This document shows positions 41,719-50,850 of a DNA stretch of 64,000 nt, piece after piece. The number at the start of each line of letters is the position of its first letter. The first letter of the stretch is position 1. This DNA is from Bauldia litoralis. Lineage in GTDB: Bacteria; Pseudomonadota; Alphaproteobacteria; Rhizobiales; Kaistiaceae. Location: the NCBI GenBank assembly GCA_945882315.1, contig CAMCWB010000007.1, positions 22,723 through 86,722 on the forward strand, in the 5' to 3' direction. The position numbers and the translations under genes were made by a program. The notes under the pieces are model-generated. The model searched no databases. It saw only the letters and a list, made by a program, of their open reading frames with translations, and was not told the origin of the DNA.

Positions 41719-41836
41719 CATCGGCGGGCTCGACCCGCCGATCCAATCCGTGACCTCACGGCTCGATAAAAAGTGTTAACGGTTCCTGTTTCGCGGGTGG
41801 GAATCGGAATGGGTCGGCGGGTCAAGCCCGCCGATG
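41719..41836. repeat. Pair of inverted hairpin repeats
   Basis: TCGGCGGG-CTCGA-CCCGCCGA (41721-41741) and TCGGCGGG-TCAAG-CCCGCCGA (41814-41834) occupy the gpmA-ada gap. Reading the second on the opposite strand gives nearly the same 25-nt sequence as the first (two differences), so the two are inverted copies of one repeat family. They may terminate the convergent transcripts. Confidence 0.8.
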
Positions 41837-41888
41837 ACACCGAATATGATCGAGCGCTGTAACCTCACTTCAGCGCCCCAGACCCCTC

Positions 41889-42785
41889 TCAGTTTCCTCC
41901 GGCGGCGACGCCTGCTTCCCAGCCGATGATGGCGCGCTTGCGCGTCAGGCCCCAATGGTAGCCGCAGAGGCCGCCGCCCTTGCCGAGCACGCGGTGGCAG
42001 GGGACGACGAAGGAGATCGGGTTCTTGCCGACCGCGGTGCCGACCGCGCGGGCCGCTGTCGGCCTGCCGATATGGGCGGCGATGTCGGAATAGGTCGTCG
42101 CCTTGCCGAGCGGCAGCTTCAGAAGCGTCTCCCAGACGCGGATTTCGAAATCGGTGCCGATCATGACGATCTTGAGCGGCTGGTCGGGCCGCCATGTCGC
42201 CGGCTCGAAGACGCGCCGGGCGGCCGGCTCCGTCGCCGCGTCGTCCTCGACATAGGTGGCGCGCGGCCAGTGGCCCTTCATGTCGGCGAGCGCCGCCGGC
42301 TCCTCGCCGGGATCGGCGAAGGCGAGGCCGGCAAGGCCGCGGTCGGTCATCATGACCAGCGCCTGGCCGAAGGGTGACGGCTGGAAGGCATAACGGATGA
42401 CGAGGCCGTGGCCGCGCGCCTTGAAGTCGCCCGGCGTCATCGCCTCATGGCTGACGAAGAGGTCGTGCAGCCGGCCCGGCCCCGAGAGCCCGACCTCGTA
42501 GCTCGCATCGAGGATCGAGGCCGAATCGGCCAGCAGCGAACGGGCGTGGTCGAGGGTCAGCGCCTGGTTGAAGGCCTTCGGCGACAGGCCGGCCCAGCGC
42601 GTGAAGAGCCGCTGCAGGGCAAGCGGCGCGAGGCCGGCAGCGCCGGCGACGTCGTCCAGCGACGGCTGCTCGCGCCAGTTCTCGGAAATGTAGCCGATCG
42701 CCCGGCGGACGATGTCGTAGTCGGTTTCGGACGAGCGTTCGGGGCGGTGCTTTTCCACGGAGACCATTTCGGCTGAAAGGGACAT
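41889..42785 (-). CDS. Ada-like AraC/MGMT fusion: methylated-DNA-cysteine methyltransferase
   Basis: 298 residues. An AraC-type helix-turn-helix (about 20-105: PSLDDVAGAAGLAPLALQRLF, GLSGPGRLHDLF) is fused to an MGMT domain with the acceptor cysteine in FVVPCHRVLGKGG and helix KATTYSDIAAHIGRP. The N-terminal Ada zinc domain that senses phosphotriesters is absent, so this is the shorter Ada-like form; how it would be activated is unclear. ATG at 42785 with GAGTGAGG upstream. Confidence 0.93.
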   Translation of the reverse strand: MSLSAEMVSVEKHRPERSSETDYDIVRRAIGYISENWREQPSLDDVAGAAGLAPLALQRLFTRWAGLSPKAFNQALTLDHARSLLADSASILDASYEVGLSGPGRLHDLFVSHEAMTPGDFKARGHGLVIRYAFQPSPFGQALVMMTDRGLAGLAFADPGEEPAALADMKGHWPRATYVEDDAATEPAARRVFEPATWRPDQPLKIVMIGTDFEIRVWETLLKLPLGKATTYSDIAAHIGRPTAARAVGTAVGKNPISFVVPCHRVLGKGGGLCGYHWGLTRKRAIIGWEAGVAAGGN

Positions 42786-42872
42786 GACGACCTCACTCTT
42801 TCGGTTGTCACGTTGATCTATGCCCGCGCGGCGCCGCTTCCCACCCGTTTCTTGCAACGCAGGCTGATCGTT

Positions 42873-43373
42873 TCAGGCCGGCAGGGCGCGGACCTTGGCG
42901 AGCGCGGCGGAAAAGGCGGCGGCGAAGCTCTCGCGCTCGTTCGGCGCCAGGAACTTGCCGATGTCGAGCCGCTTGCCATGCGAGGCGATCGACAGGCGCG
43001 AGATCAGGCGATCGGGCTGGCGGTCGATCTCGAGCCGCGCCCAATAGGGGTTGAAGCCGAATTCGCGCGACCGGCCGGAAGGCGAAACCTTGCGGATGGT
43101 CAGCGCGCTCCGCGTCACCTCGACCTCCTCGAAGGCGCGGGCGGCGCGATAATTCACGCGGAAAGCGAACTGTATCAAGAGGATGTCGAGGCCGAAGAAG
43201 CCGACGACCGGCCAGGCGCCGATCAGCCAGAAGGCCAGGCCGATAAAAAAGGAAAGGCCGACGATCGCCATCATCAGGAGGTTGAAGCCGGCCGGGCTCA
43301 GCGACCGGTAAGGCGAGAGCCTTGCCGTGAAGAGCGGCGCGTCCTCGGTTTCTGCAGCGTTGCCACTGGTCAT
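42873..43373 (-). CDS. DUF2244 domain membrane protein
   Basis: 166 residues. Two membrane segments (FNLLMMAIVGLSFFIGLAFW and VVGFFGLDILLIQFAF) are followed by a cytosolic PH-like part (EVEVTRSALTIRKVSPSG, FNPYWARLEI). The family is common in alphaproteobacteria and typically adjoins nth, as here. No biochemical function is known. Confidence 0.85.
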   Translation of the reverse strand: MTSGNAAETEDAPLFTARLSPYRSLSPAGFNLLMMAIVGLSFFIGLAFWLIGAWPVVGFFGLDILLIQFAFRVNYRAARAFEEVEVTRSALTIRKVSPSGRSREFGFNPYWARLEIDRQPDRLISRLSIASHGKRLDIGKFLAPNERESFAAAFSAALAKVRALPA

Positions 43374-43470
43374 GAGGCAAAAGTATAGAGAGAACGGCAG
43401 GCGAATCCACCGGGCAGGGCGACGCGGCGTTGCAGATCAATCCTTTGACGAACGCAGGGACGTCCGCCTG

Positions 43471-44139
43471 ATGGCAAAGACCGCAACCCGTCGGCGAGCG
43501 CGGCGGCTCACCGCCAGCGAAGCGGAGGAGATCTTCCGCCGTTTCGCCGAGCGCGAGCCCGAGCCGAAGGGCGAGCTCCACTACACCAACCCGTTCACGC
43601 TGCTCGTCGCCGTGGTGCTGTCGGCGCAGGCGACCGATGCCGGCGTCAACAAGGCGACGCCGGCGCTGTTCGCGGCCGCCGATACGCCGGACAAGATGGC
43701 GGCGCTCGGCGAGGCGAGGGTCGCCGAACTCATCCGCACCATCGGGCTCTATCGCACCAAGGCGAAAAACGTCGTCGCGCTGTCGAAGCTGCTCGTCGAA
43801 AACTTTGCCGGAAAAATACCGGAGACGCGGGAGGAGTTGGAGACGCTCCCCGGCGTCGGGCGGAAGACCGCCAATGTCGTCCTCAACATCGCCTTCGGCG
43901 CGCCGACCATGGCCGTCGACACGCATATCTTCCGGATCGGCAACCGCACCGGCCTGGCGCCCGGCAGGACGCCGCGGGAGGTCGAGGACGGGCTCGAGAC
44001 GATCGTGCCCGACGCCTACCGGCAGCACGCCCATCACTGGCTGATCCTGCATGGACGCTATGTCTGCAAGGCGCGCAAACCCGACTGCCCGCGCTGCCTG
44101 ATCGCCGATATCTGCCTCTTCCCCGACAAAACCGTCTGA
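43471..44139 (+). CDS. nth: Endonuclease III (DNA glycosylase/AP lyase)
   Basis: 222 residues from the ATG at 43471. Base-excision repair of oxidised pyrimidines. Helix-hairpin-helix LPGVGRKTANVVL contains the catalytic Lys; the catalytic Asp is in AVDTHIFRIGNR; the 4Fe-4S ligands are spaced C-x6-C-x2-C-x5-C (CKARKPDCPRCLIADIC). Divergent from the DUF2244 gene with 97 bp between. Confidence 0.97.
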   Translation: MAKTATRRRARRLTASEAEEIFRRFAEREPEPKGELHYTNPFTLLVAVVLSAQATDAGVNKATPALFAAADTPDKMAALGEARVAELIRTIGLYRTKAKNVVALSKLLVENFAGKIPETREELETLPGVGRKTANVVLNIAFGAPTMAVDTHIFRIGNRTGLAPGRTPREVEDGLETIVPDAYRQHAHHWLILHGRYVCKARKPDCPRCLIADICLFPDKTV

Positions 44140-44207
44140 CCGGTTGCACGGGCCTTTCCGGCCGCTATAGTCCGCCGCCCGCCCCTCGCCGGAGACAGTC
44201 GTCCGGA

Positions 44208-45209
44208 ATGTCCGATCCCAAATATGACGTCCTCGCCATCGGCAACGCGATCGTCGACATCATCGCGCGCACCGAGGAAGACTTCCTGCTGCGCGAAGGG
44301 CTCGCCAAGAGCTCGATGCGGCTGATCGATGCCGCCGAGGCCGACCGGCTCTACGACCATATGGGACCGGCGATCGAGGCCTCCGGCGGCTCGGCCGGCA
44401 ACACCGCGGTGGGCGTCGCCTCGCTCGGCGGCCGCGCTGCTTTCATCGGCAAGGTCGCCGACGACGTCTTCGGCAAGCTCTACCGCCATGACATGAAGGC
44501 GTCCGGCGTCCATTTCGACACGGCGCCGCTCTCCCGCGGGGCGCCGACGGCGCGCTCGATGATCCTGATCACGCCGGACGGCGAGCGCACGATGAACACC
44601 TATCTCGGCGCCTGCCAGGCGCTGGCGCCGGCCGATATCGACGCGCGGCTGGTCGAGGAATCGCTCGTCACCTATCTCGAAGGCTATCTTTGGGACCCGC
44701 CCGAGGCGAAGGACGCCTTCCGCCGCGCCGCCCGGGTCGCGCATGGCGCCGGGCGCCAGGTCTCGATCACGCTCTCCGACGCTTTCTGCGTCGACCGCTA
44801 CCGGCCGGAATTCCTCGGCCTGATCCGCGACAAGACGATCGACATCCTCTTCGCCAACGATTCCGAGCTCCGCTCGCTCTACGAGACGGCGAGCTTCGAG
44901 ACCGCGGTGGAGGCGCTGCGCAAGGATTGCCGCCTCGCGGCCGTGACCGTCGGGGCCGAGGGGGCGCTGGTCGTCACGCCCGACGGCGTCGTCAAAGTGC
45001 CGGCGACCCCGGTCGATGCGGTGGTCGACACGACCGGCGCCGGCGACCTTTTCGCGGCAGGGTTTCTTTTTGGTTTCGCGCGGCAGATGCCGCTTGCCGA
45101 TGCGGCCCGTCTCGGCACCATCGCCGCGGCCGAGGTCATCGGCCATATCGGGCCGCGGCCGGCGACGCCGCTCGCCGCGCTGGCCCGCGAGGCCGGCTTC
45201 AAGATTTAA
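44208..45209 (+). CDS. PfkB-family adenosine kinase-like sugar kinase
   Basis: 333 residues, ribokinase fold. N-terminal VLAIGNAIVDIIART, substrate loop GGSAGNTAVGVASLGG, and the anion-hole/catalytic base motif VVDTTGAGDLFAAGFLFG. Orthologues in Rhizobiales are annotated as adenosine kinase. ATP-dependent phosphorylation is sure; the nucleoside substrate is inferred. Confidence 0.92.
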   Translation: MSDPKYDVLAIGNAIVDIIARTEEDFLLREGLAKSSMRLIDAAEADRLYDHMGPAIEASGGSAGNTAVGVASLGGRAAFIGKVADDVFGKLYRHDMKASGVHFDTAPLSRGAPTARSMILITPDGERTMNTYLGACQALAPADIDARLVEESLVTYLEGYLWDPPEAKDAFRRAARVAHGAGRQVSITLSDAFCVDRYRPEFLGLIRDKTIDILFANDSELRSLYETASFETAVEALRKDCRLAAVTVGAEGALVVTPDGVVKVPATPVDAVVDTTGAGDLFAAGFLFGFARQMPLADAARLGTIAAAEVIGHIGPRPATPLAALAREAGFKI

Positions 45210-45235
45210 GGGTTATCCGCCGAAGCGGCCGCCGC

Positions 45236-45736
45236 TCAGTTGTCAGCGGTGCCGCGCGGCTGCGCCGCGTTCATCTGCGCCAGGCGCTGGCGATAGAGCT
45301 GGACGAAATCGATCGGGTCGATCAGAAGCGGCGGAAAGCCGCCATTGCGGCTGGCATCGGCGATGATCTGCCGGGCGAAGGGAAAGAGCAGCCGCGGGCA
45401 CTCGATCATGGCGAAGAGCGGCAGGTTCTCCGTCGAGACATTGTTGAGCTTGAAGAGGCCGCCATAGACGAGCTCGATGGCGAAGACGACCTGCTCGCCC
45501 TCTTTGACGCTGGCGTCGATGCGGAGCTCGACCTCGAGCTCGGTGTTGGGCAGGCCGCGCGACTGGACGTTGACGCCGATATTGATCGACGGCGCGGCCG
45601 TGCGGGTGCGAACCGAATCCGGGGCGCCGGGGCTTTCGAAGGACAGGTCCTTCACATATTGCGCAATGACGCCAATGCTTTGGGTTTGCGGGGCGGCTGC
45701 GGGGCGGCCCTCATTGCCATTTTCGGCCATCGTCAT
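45236..45736 (-). CDS. secB: Protein-export chaperone SecB
   Basis: 166 residues. SecB keeps preproteins unfolded and hands them to SecA. The core is evident: QYVKDLSFESPGAPDSV, VYGGLFKLNNV, PRLLFPFARQIIADASRNGGFPPL in pieces. Two ATGs (45736 and 45730) are possible. It is convergent with the PfkB kinase and divergent from the Tim44-like gene. Confidence 0.97.
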   Translation of the reverse strand: MTMAENGNEGRPAAAPQTQSIGVIAQYVKDLSFESPGAPDSVRTRTAAPSINIGVNVQSRGLPNTELEVELRIDASVKEGEQVVFAIELVYGGLFKLNNVSTENLPLFAMIECPRLLFPFARQIIADASRNGGFPPLLIDPIDFVQLYRQRLAQMNAAQPRGTADN

Positions 45737-45793
45737 TGCTCGACCTCTCGACGCAGGATGGCCCGACGCGGGCCGGATTTCCGGCGCGGCGGC

Positions 45794-45867
45794 TGGCTAA
45801 CATGGCCAAGCGGGGGTTACAAGGCTGGGGCACGCCACGATTTTAAGGCTTTCCCCCGCAATCGTGG
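45794..45867. promoter_or_regulatory. secB / Tim44 divergent regulatory region
   Basis: For secB, minus-strand TTGTAA (45817-45822) is followed by 17 nt and TAGCCA (45794-45799), a possible promoter. A perfect 8-bp inverted repeat, CCACGATT (45835-45842) and AATCGTGG (45860-45867), lies nearer the Tim44 gene. Both calls are pattern-based; I saw no DnaA-box cluster here. Confidence 0.35.
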
Positions 45868-45970
45868 ACTCGCAACTCCGCTGGAACTTGCCTAGATAAG
45901 GGAGAACAAGCGGCGTTCGCCTGACGATGGATTGTCGTACAGGGTAAGAGTCAGGGGCAGGCGCCGCGGA

Positions 45971-46690
45971 ATGAATGGCTTCATGGACATCTACTCGGTC
46001 ATCTTTCTCGTCCTCGCGGTGGTGATCTTCCTCCGCCTCAGGAGCGTTCTCGGCAAGCGGACCGGTACCGAACGGCCGCCATTCGACCCCTATGCGCGCC
46101 GCGAGGCCCCCAAGACCGCTGCCGGCGACGACAAAGTCATCAGCCTGCCGCGACGCTCGGCCGATATCGATTCCGGCAAGGTCGACGCCGAGAATCTGCC
46201 CGAAGAGCGGGTCAAGACGATCGCGCCGGCCGGCTCCTCGCTCAACGAGGCGCTGGTGGCGATCGCCCGCGCCGACCGCAGCTTCGATGCGGCCGAGTTC
46301 GTCGGCGGCGCCAAGGCCGCTTACGAGATGATCGTCACCGCCTATGCCGAGGGCGACCGCAAGGCGCTGAAGCAGCTCCTCTCCAAGGAAGTCTATGACG
46401 GCTTCGTCGCGGCCATCGGCCAGCGCGAAGCGGCCGGGCAGACGATGGAGTTCAAATTTGTCGGCATCGACAAGGCCGACATCACCGACGCCGCGCTGAA
46501 GGGCGGCACGGAGCAGGTCACCATCAAGTTCCTGTCGAAGCTGATCTCGGCCACCCATGACAAGGACGGCAAGGTCGTCGACGGCGATGCGGTCCATGTC
46601 AGCGACGTCACCGACATCTGGACCTTCGCCCGCGAGGTCGCCTCGCGCGACCCGAACTGGAAGCTGATCGCGACCGAATCGGTCGAATAG
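45971..46690 (+). CDS. Tim44/TimA-family membrane-anchored protein
   Basis: 239 residues from the ATG at 45971. One N-terminal membrane anchor (DIYSVIFLVLAVVIFLRLRS), a linker with PPFDPYARREAP, then a Tim44-like domain from about 95 (FVGGAKAAYEMIVTAYAEGD, VYDGFVAAIGQREAAGQTME, DIWTFAREVASRDPNWKLI). The bacterial family is related to the mitochondrial import motor anchor; its bacterial job is not settled. It starts a Tim44-mltA-smr operon standard for Rhizobiales. Confidence 0.92.
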   Translation: MNGFMDIYSVIFLVLAVVIFLRLRSVLGKRTGTERPPFDPYARREAPKTAAGDDKVISLPRRSADIDSGKVDAENLPEERVKTIAPAGSSLNEALVAIARADRSFDAAEFVGGAKAAYEMIVTAYAEGDRKALKQLLSKEVYDGFVAAIGQREAAGQTMEFKFVGIDKADITDAALKGGTEQVTIKFLSKLISATHDKDGKVVDGDAVHVSDVTDIWTFAREVASRDPNWKLIATESVE

Positions 46691-46719
46691 ACGAACGTCC
46701 GGCGCGGGAGGGCGGCCCG

Positions 46720-47847
46720 ATGACCGACACGTCGACAGCCGATATCCGGAATGTCAGGCCCCTCACCTTCAAGGCGCTCGCCGGCTGGGACGAGGACGAC
46801 CATGCAGCCGCCTTCCGGGCCTTTCGCCTGAGCGCCGCGGCCGCGATCGAGCACCCGCCGAAGACGCGCGCGATCGGGCTCCATGCCGAGGCGCTCGCCT
46901 CCATTCTCGCCCGCGCCATGGCATTTTCCGGCGAGATTTCCGGCGCCCGGGCCCGCGGCTTCTTCGAGGCGACCTTCACGCCGGTCGAGATCGCGCCCGC
47001 TTCGGGCGGCGGCGGCTTCTTCACCGGTTATTACGAGCCCGTCGTCGCCGGCTCGCGCCAGCGCGGCGGCATCTTCCAGACGCCGCTCCATGCCGTGCCC
47101 GACGATCTCGTCGAATTCGACCCGGCGGCGGCGGCGGCGCCGGACGGCATCGACCCGGCGCTCCGTTTCGCACGCCGGACGCCGTCCGGCCTCGTCCCCT
47201 ATTACGACCGCGGCGAGATCGAGGCCGGGGCGCTCACCGACCGCGGCGCCGAGCTCGTCTTCCTCGCCGACCCGGTCGACGCCTTCTTCATCCATATCCA
47301 GGGTGCCGCCCGCATCGAGCTTGCCGAGGGCGGCACGATACGCGTCACCTATGCCGCCAAGAGTGGCCACCCCTACACGCCGATCGGACGCGTCCTGATC
47401 GAGACGGGGGAGCTCGAGAAGGGCAAGGCGACGATGCAGGCGATCCGTGCCTGGCTCGCCGCCAATCCCGAGCGGGCGGGCGCCGTGATGGCCGAGAACC
47501 GCTCCTACATTTTCTTCCGGGAAGCGCCGGTCGAGGATGCGGCGCTCGGCCCCGTCGCCGCCGCGAAAGCGCCCCTGACTCCCGGCCGGAGCCTCGCGGT
47601 CGACCGGCTCCTGCACAGCTTCCATGCGCCGGTCTGGATCGATACCAGTCTGCCGGACGGCAAGCCCTATCGCCGGCTGATGACGGCGCAAGACACCGGC
47701 TCGGCGATCGTCGGGCCGGCGCGGGGCGACATCTTCTTCGGTTCGGGCGACGCGGCCGGCGCGATTGCCGGCGGCATGGCCGGGAAAGGACGCTTCATCC
47801 TGCTGGCGCCGCGCGGCAGCCGGCTTGCCCAGGGCCGGGCGGGATGA
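46720..47847 (+). CDS. mltA: Membrane-bound lytic murein transglycosylase A
   Basis: 375 residues. MltA domain plus 3D domain: GGGFFTGYYEPVVAGSR, VDAFFIHIQGAARIEL, RVTYAAKSGHPYTPIGR, and the catalytic-aspartate region MTAQDTGSAIVGPARGDIFFG. It cleaves peptidoglycan to anhydro-muropeptides. No clear signal peptide or lipobox is visible at the N-terminus, so localisation is uncertain. It overlaps smr by four bases. Confidence 0.95.
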   Translation: MTDTSTADIRNVRPLTFKALAGWDEDDHAAAFRAFRLSAAAAIEHPPKTRAIGLHAEALASILARAMAFSGEISGARARGFFEATFTPVEIAPASGGGGFFTGYYEPVVAGSRQRGGIFQTPLHAVPDDLVEFDPAAAAAPDGIDPALRFARRTPSGLVPYYDRGEIEAGALTDRGAELVFLADPVDAFFIHIQGAARIELAEGGTIRVTYAAKSGHPYTPIGRVLIETGELEKGKATMQAIRAWLAANPERAGAVMAENRSYIFFREAPVEDAALGPVAAAKAPLTPGRSLAVDRLLHSFHAPVWIDTSLPDGKPYRRLMTAQDTGSAIVGPARGDIFFGSGDAAGAIAGGMAGKGRFILLAPRGSRLAQGRAG

Positions 47848-48416
47848 GCAGGCGCCCGCGCAACCCGCCCTCGGCCGAAGACATCCGGTTGTGGGAGGCC
47901 GTGGCGAACAGTGTCCGCCCGCTCAAGCGCCGGGCGAAGCGGATCGCGCCGGCTGCGGCGCCAGCGCCCGCCACCGAGCCGACGGTGCCCGCCCCTCCCG
48001 CAAAGCGGCAAAAGCCCACCCTGCCGGCGCCTCCTGTCAAACGTCCACCGCCTCCCGCACCGGCGCCGCTCACCCTTTTCGACCGGCGGACGCGGGCCAA
48101 GATCACCAAGGGCAAGGTCTCGATCGAGGCGCGTGTCGACCTGCACGGCCTGACGCAAGTCGCGGCGCATCAGCGGCTGCGGCATTTCCTCGAGGAGGCG
48201 CGCGCTTCGGGCATCAAGATGGCGCTGGTCATCACCGGCAAGGGCGCCCCCGATGCCGAGCGCATGGGCGAGGAACGCGGCGTGCTCCGCCGCATGGTGC
48301 CGGGCTGGCTCGGCTCGGCCGAGTTCCGCAGCTTCGTCATCGGCTACGAACCGGCCGGCCGCCGCCATGGCGGCGAGGGGGCGCTTTACGTGCGGATCCG
48401 AACCCGCAAGGCCTAG
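47844..48416 (+). CDS. Smr domain protein
   Basis: 190 residues. A proline/alanine-rich N-terminal half (about 35-75) leads to a C-terminal Smr domain with VDLHGLTQVAAHQRLRHFL, LVITGKGAP and the ending EGALYVRIRTRKA. Stand-alone Smr proteins are nucleases of uncertain role. ATG overlaps the mltA stop (ATGA). Confidence 0.93.
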   Translation: MSRRPRNPPSAEDIRLWEAVANSVRPLKRRAKRIAPAAAPAPATEPTVPAPPAKRQKPTLPAPPVKRPPPPAPAPLTLFDRRTRAKITKGKVSIEARVDLHGLTQVAAHQRLRHFLEEARASGIKMALVITGKGAPDAERMGEERGVLRRMVPGWLGSAEFRSFVIGYEPAGRRHGGEGALYVRIRTRKA

Positions 48417-48427
48417 CTCCGGCTGGC

Positions 48428-49405
48428 TTAGAGCAGCTTCTGGAGGTCGCTCAGCTTTTCGTTGACCAGCCAGCCATAGAAATTCTCTTCCGGATAGACC
48501 GGCGGCTGACCCTTGGCCTTGAGCTGGTCGTTCCCGGCGCGCAGCGCCCGGGCGCGGGTCGCGGATTCGCCGAGATTATAGAGCGTCGCCACGATGCCCG
48601 GATTCTGCGTGATGTCGAAGCCGGCGACGTTGCGGTAGAGGTCGATCGAGGTGCGGATCTGCGCCGCCATGTAGTGGATCGTCTTATCGGGATCCATGAT
48701 CGCCTGGTAGACTTCGTTGGCCTTGTTGATGTCGAGGAGCGGCAGGCCGCTCTTGGCGTGGACGGTGTCGTTGACCATCAGCGCCGTCACCGGGCTCATC
48801 TGGCCGAGGCCGAAGGTCTGGCCCATGATGCCGGGCTTGAAGAAGACCCGCTGCAGGCGCTCGCCGGAGAATTTCTTGCCGTCGACGAACTTGCCCTCGA
48901 ACTTGGTCCGCCAGATCACCGAGCGGCAATCCCAGACTTCGTAGTTGCTCTTGAAGTTGTTGCACTGCTGGAACTGCGGGCGATTGAAGAATTCGTCGGC
49001 GGTCTCGCCCTTGTACTCGAAGGAGAACTGAAGGTCGGAATATTGCGCCGCCTTGACGTAATAGCCTTGCAGGCTGTCGAGGCCGTCGACGTTGTAGGTA
49101 TGCTCGCCGACGATGGCGCCGATCATATGGATCGGGTCTATGCCGTAGATGCCGGCGACCTTCTTGATCTTGCCGACGAGGTTCTTGTCGCGCTGGAGCA
49201 TCGAGTAGATCTGCCGGTATTTCGCCTCGTAGGAGCCCTTGTTGGCGGCGGTCCACAGGACCGAGAGGAAAGCCAGCTTCGGCCGCTTGTCGTTGCGGTT
49301 GCCGGGCGGCACGACGATGACTTCGGCGTTGACCACCGGCGGCATGACCACCCCGACCAAGCCGGCAAGCAGCAGAACCGCAAGGAATTTCATGGATTTC
49401 AGCAT
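48428..49405 (-). CDS. DUF1402 family exported protein, lysozyme-like motifs
   Basis: 325 residues with a signal peptide (hydrophobic FLAVLLLAGLVGVVMPP, likely cleavage near VNAEV). The family is nearly restricted to Rhizobiales and is found beside hslUV. I note a Glu in MIGAIVGEHTYN, then FGLGQMSPVTAL and IVATLYNLG, in the order and spacing-type seen in lytic transglycosylases (E, GLMQ-like, YN-G). A peptidoglycan-active role is inference; no function is established. Convergent with smr. Confidence 0.85.
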   Translation of the reverse strand: MLKSMKFLAVLLLAGLVGVVMPPVVNAEVIVVPPGNRNDKRPKLAFLSVLWTAANKGSYEAKYRQIYSMLQRDKNLVGKIKKVAGIYGIDPIHMIGAIVGEHTYNVDGLDSLQGYYVKAAQYSDLQFSFEYKGETADEFFNRPQFQQCNNFKSNYEVWDCRSVIWRTKFEGKFVDGKKFSGERLQRVFFKPGIMGQTFGLGQMSPVTALMVNDTVHAKSGLPLLDINKANEVYQAIMDPDKTIHYMAAQIRTSIDLYRNVAGFDITQNPGIVATLYNLGESATRARALRAGNDQLKAKGQPPVYPEENFYGWLVNEKLSDLQKLL

Positions 49406-49521
49406 GGCGACCCGTCCCGCGCAATGCGTCCCGGCCAGGATGATCCCGGCCGGTCAGCGGCTCGCGGGGTACTATGTGGTCGCGGCGAAATCTTGGCAAC
49501 CGGCCCGGGCCGGTCGCCATA

Positions 49522-50832
49522 TTAAAGGATGAACCGTGACAGATCGATGTTGCGCGACAGGTCGCCGATGTGATCCTCGACATATTGCGCGTCGATCACG
49601 ACCTTGTCGCCGGCCCGGTCGGCCGCCGCGAAGCTGATCTCGTCGAGGACCCGCTCCATCACAGTCTGCAGGCGGCGGGCCCCGATATTCTCGATATTCT
49701 CGTTGATCGACACGGCGATCGAGGCAATCGCATCGATGGCGTCGTCGGTGATCTCGAGGGTCAGCGCCTCGGTCGCCATCAGCGCTACATACTGCTTGAT
49801 GAGGCTCGCCTCGGGCTCCGTCAGGATGCGGCGGAAATCCGATTTGGTCAGCGGCTTCAGTTCGACGCGGATCGGCAGGCGGCCCTGAAGCTCCGGCAGG
49901 AGGTCGGAAGGCTTGGCGACATGGAAGGCGCCGGAGGCGATGAAGAGGATGTGATCGGTCTTCACCGGCCCGTGCTTGGTCGCCACCGTCGTTCCCTCGA
50001 TCAGCGGCAGGAGGTCGCGCTGCACGCCTTCGCGCGAGACGTCGCCGCCCATCCGGCCCTCGCGGGCGCAGATCTTGTCGAGCTCGTCGAGGAAGACGAT
50101 GCCGTCATTCTCGACCGAGGCGATGGCTTCCTGCACGACCTGCTCGTCGTCGAGAAGCCGGTCCGATTCCTCGGCGAGCAAGATCTCGTATGAATCCTTG
50201 ACGTTGACCCGGCGCGACTTGGTGCGGTTACCGAAGGCCTTGCCAAGCATCTCGCCGATATTCATGACGCCGACACTGGCGCCGGGCATGCCCGGCACCT
50301 CGAATTGCGGCATGCCGCCGGCGCCCGTATCGCGGACCTGGATCTCGATCTCCTTGTCGTCGAGCTCACCCTCGCGAAGCTTCTTGCGGAAGGATTCGCG
50401 CGTCGCCGGGCTCGCGGATTCGCCGACCAGCGCCGTCAGGACGCGTTCCTCGGCCGAAATCTCGGCCTTGGCGGCGACTTCCTTCCGCTTCTTTTCGCGG
50501 ACGAGGCCGATGCCGATCTCGACGAGGTCGCGGATGATCTGTTCGACGTCGCGGCCGACATAGCCGACCTCGGTGAACTTCGTCGCCTCGATTTTGAGGA
50601 AGGGCGCCCCGGCGAGCTTCGCCAGGCGGCGGGAAATCTCGGTCTTGCCGACGCCGGTCGGGCCTATCATCAGGATGTTCTTGGGCAGCACCTCCTCGCG
50701 CATGTCGCCGGTCAGCTGCTGGCGGCGCCAGCGGTTGCGGAGCGCGATGGCGACGGCGCGCTTCGCCTCGCCCTGGCCGATGATGTAACGGTCGAGCTCG
50801 GAGACGATCTCGCGAGGTGAAAAATTTGTCAT
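49522..50832 (-). CDS. hslU: ATP-dependent protease ATPase subunit HslU
   Basis: 436 residues, AAA+ unfoldase of the HslUV protease. [20 protein letters not shown] opens it; Walker [21 protein letters not shown], Walker [12 protein letters not shown], and the C-terminal [20 protein letters not shown] peptide that docks on HslV (last residues FIL). It lies 18 bp after hslV in a heat-shock unit. Confidence 0.98.
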   Translation of the reverse strand: MTNFSPREIVSELDRYIIGQGEAKRAVAIALRNRWRRQQLTGDMREEVLPKNILMIGPTGVGKTEISRRLAKLAGAPFLKIEATKFTEVGYVGRDVEQIIRDLVEIGIGLVREKKRKEVAAKAEISAEERVLTALVGESASPATRESFRKKLREGELDDKEIEIQVRDTGAGGMPQFEVPGMPGASVGVMNIGEMLGKAFGNRTKSRRVNVKDSYEILLAEESDRLLDDEQVVQEAIASVENDGIVFLDELDKICAREGRMGGDVSREGVQRDLLPLIEGTTVATKHGPVKTDHILFIASGAFHVAKPSDLLPELQGRLPIRVELKPLTKSDFRRILTEPEASLIKQYVALMATEALTLEITDDAIDAIASIAVSINENIENIGARRLQTVMERVLDEISFAAADRAGDKVVIDAQYVEDHIGDLSRNIDLSRFIL

Positions 50833-50850
50833 GGGCGGGTTCGTTTCAAA

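Noticed and set aside
45737..45970. Replication origin between secB and the Tim44 gene
   Set aside because: Too short, no DnaA-box cluster and no AT-rich unwinding stretch are visible.
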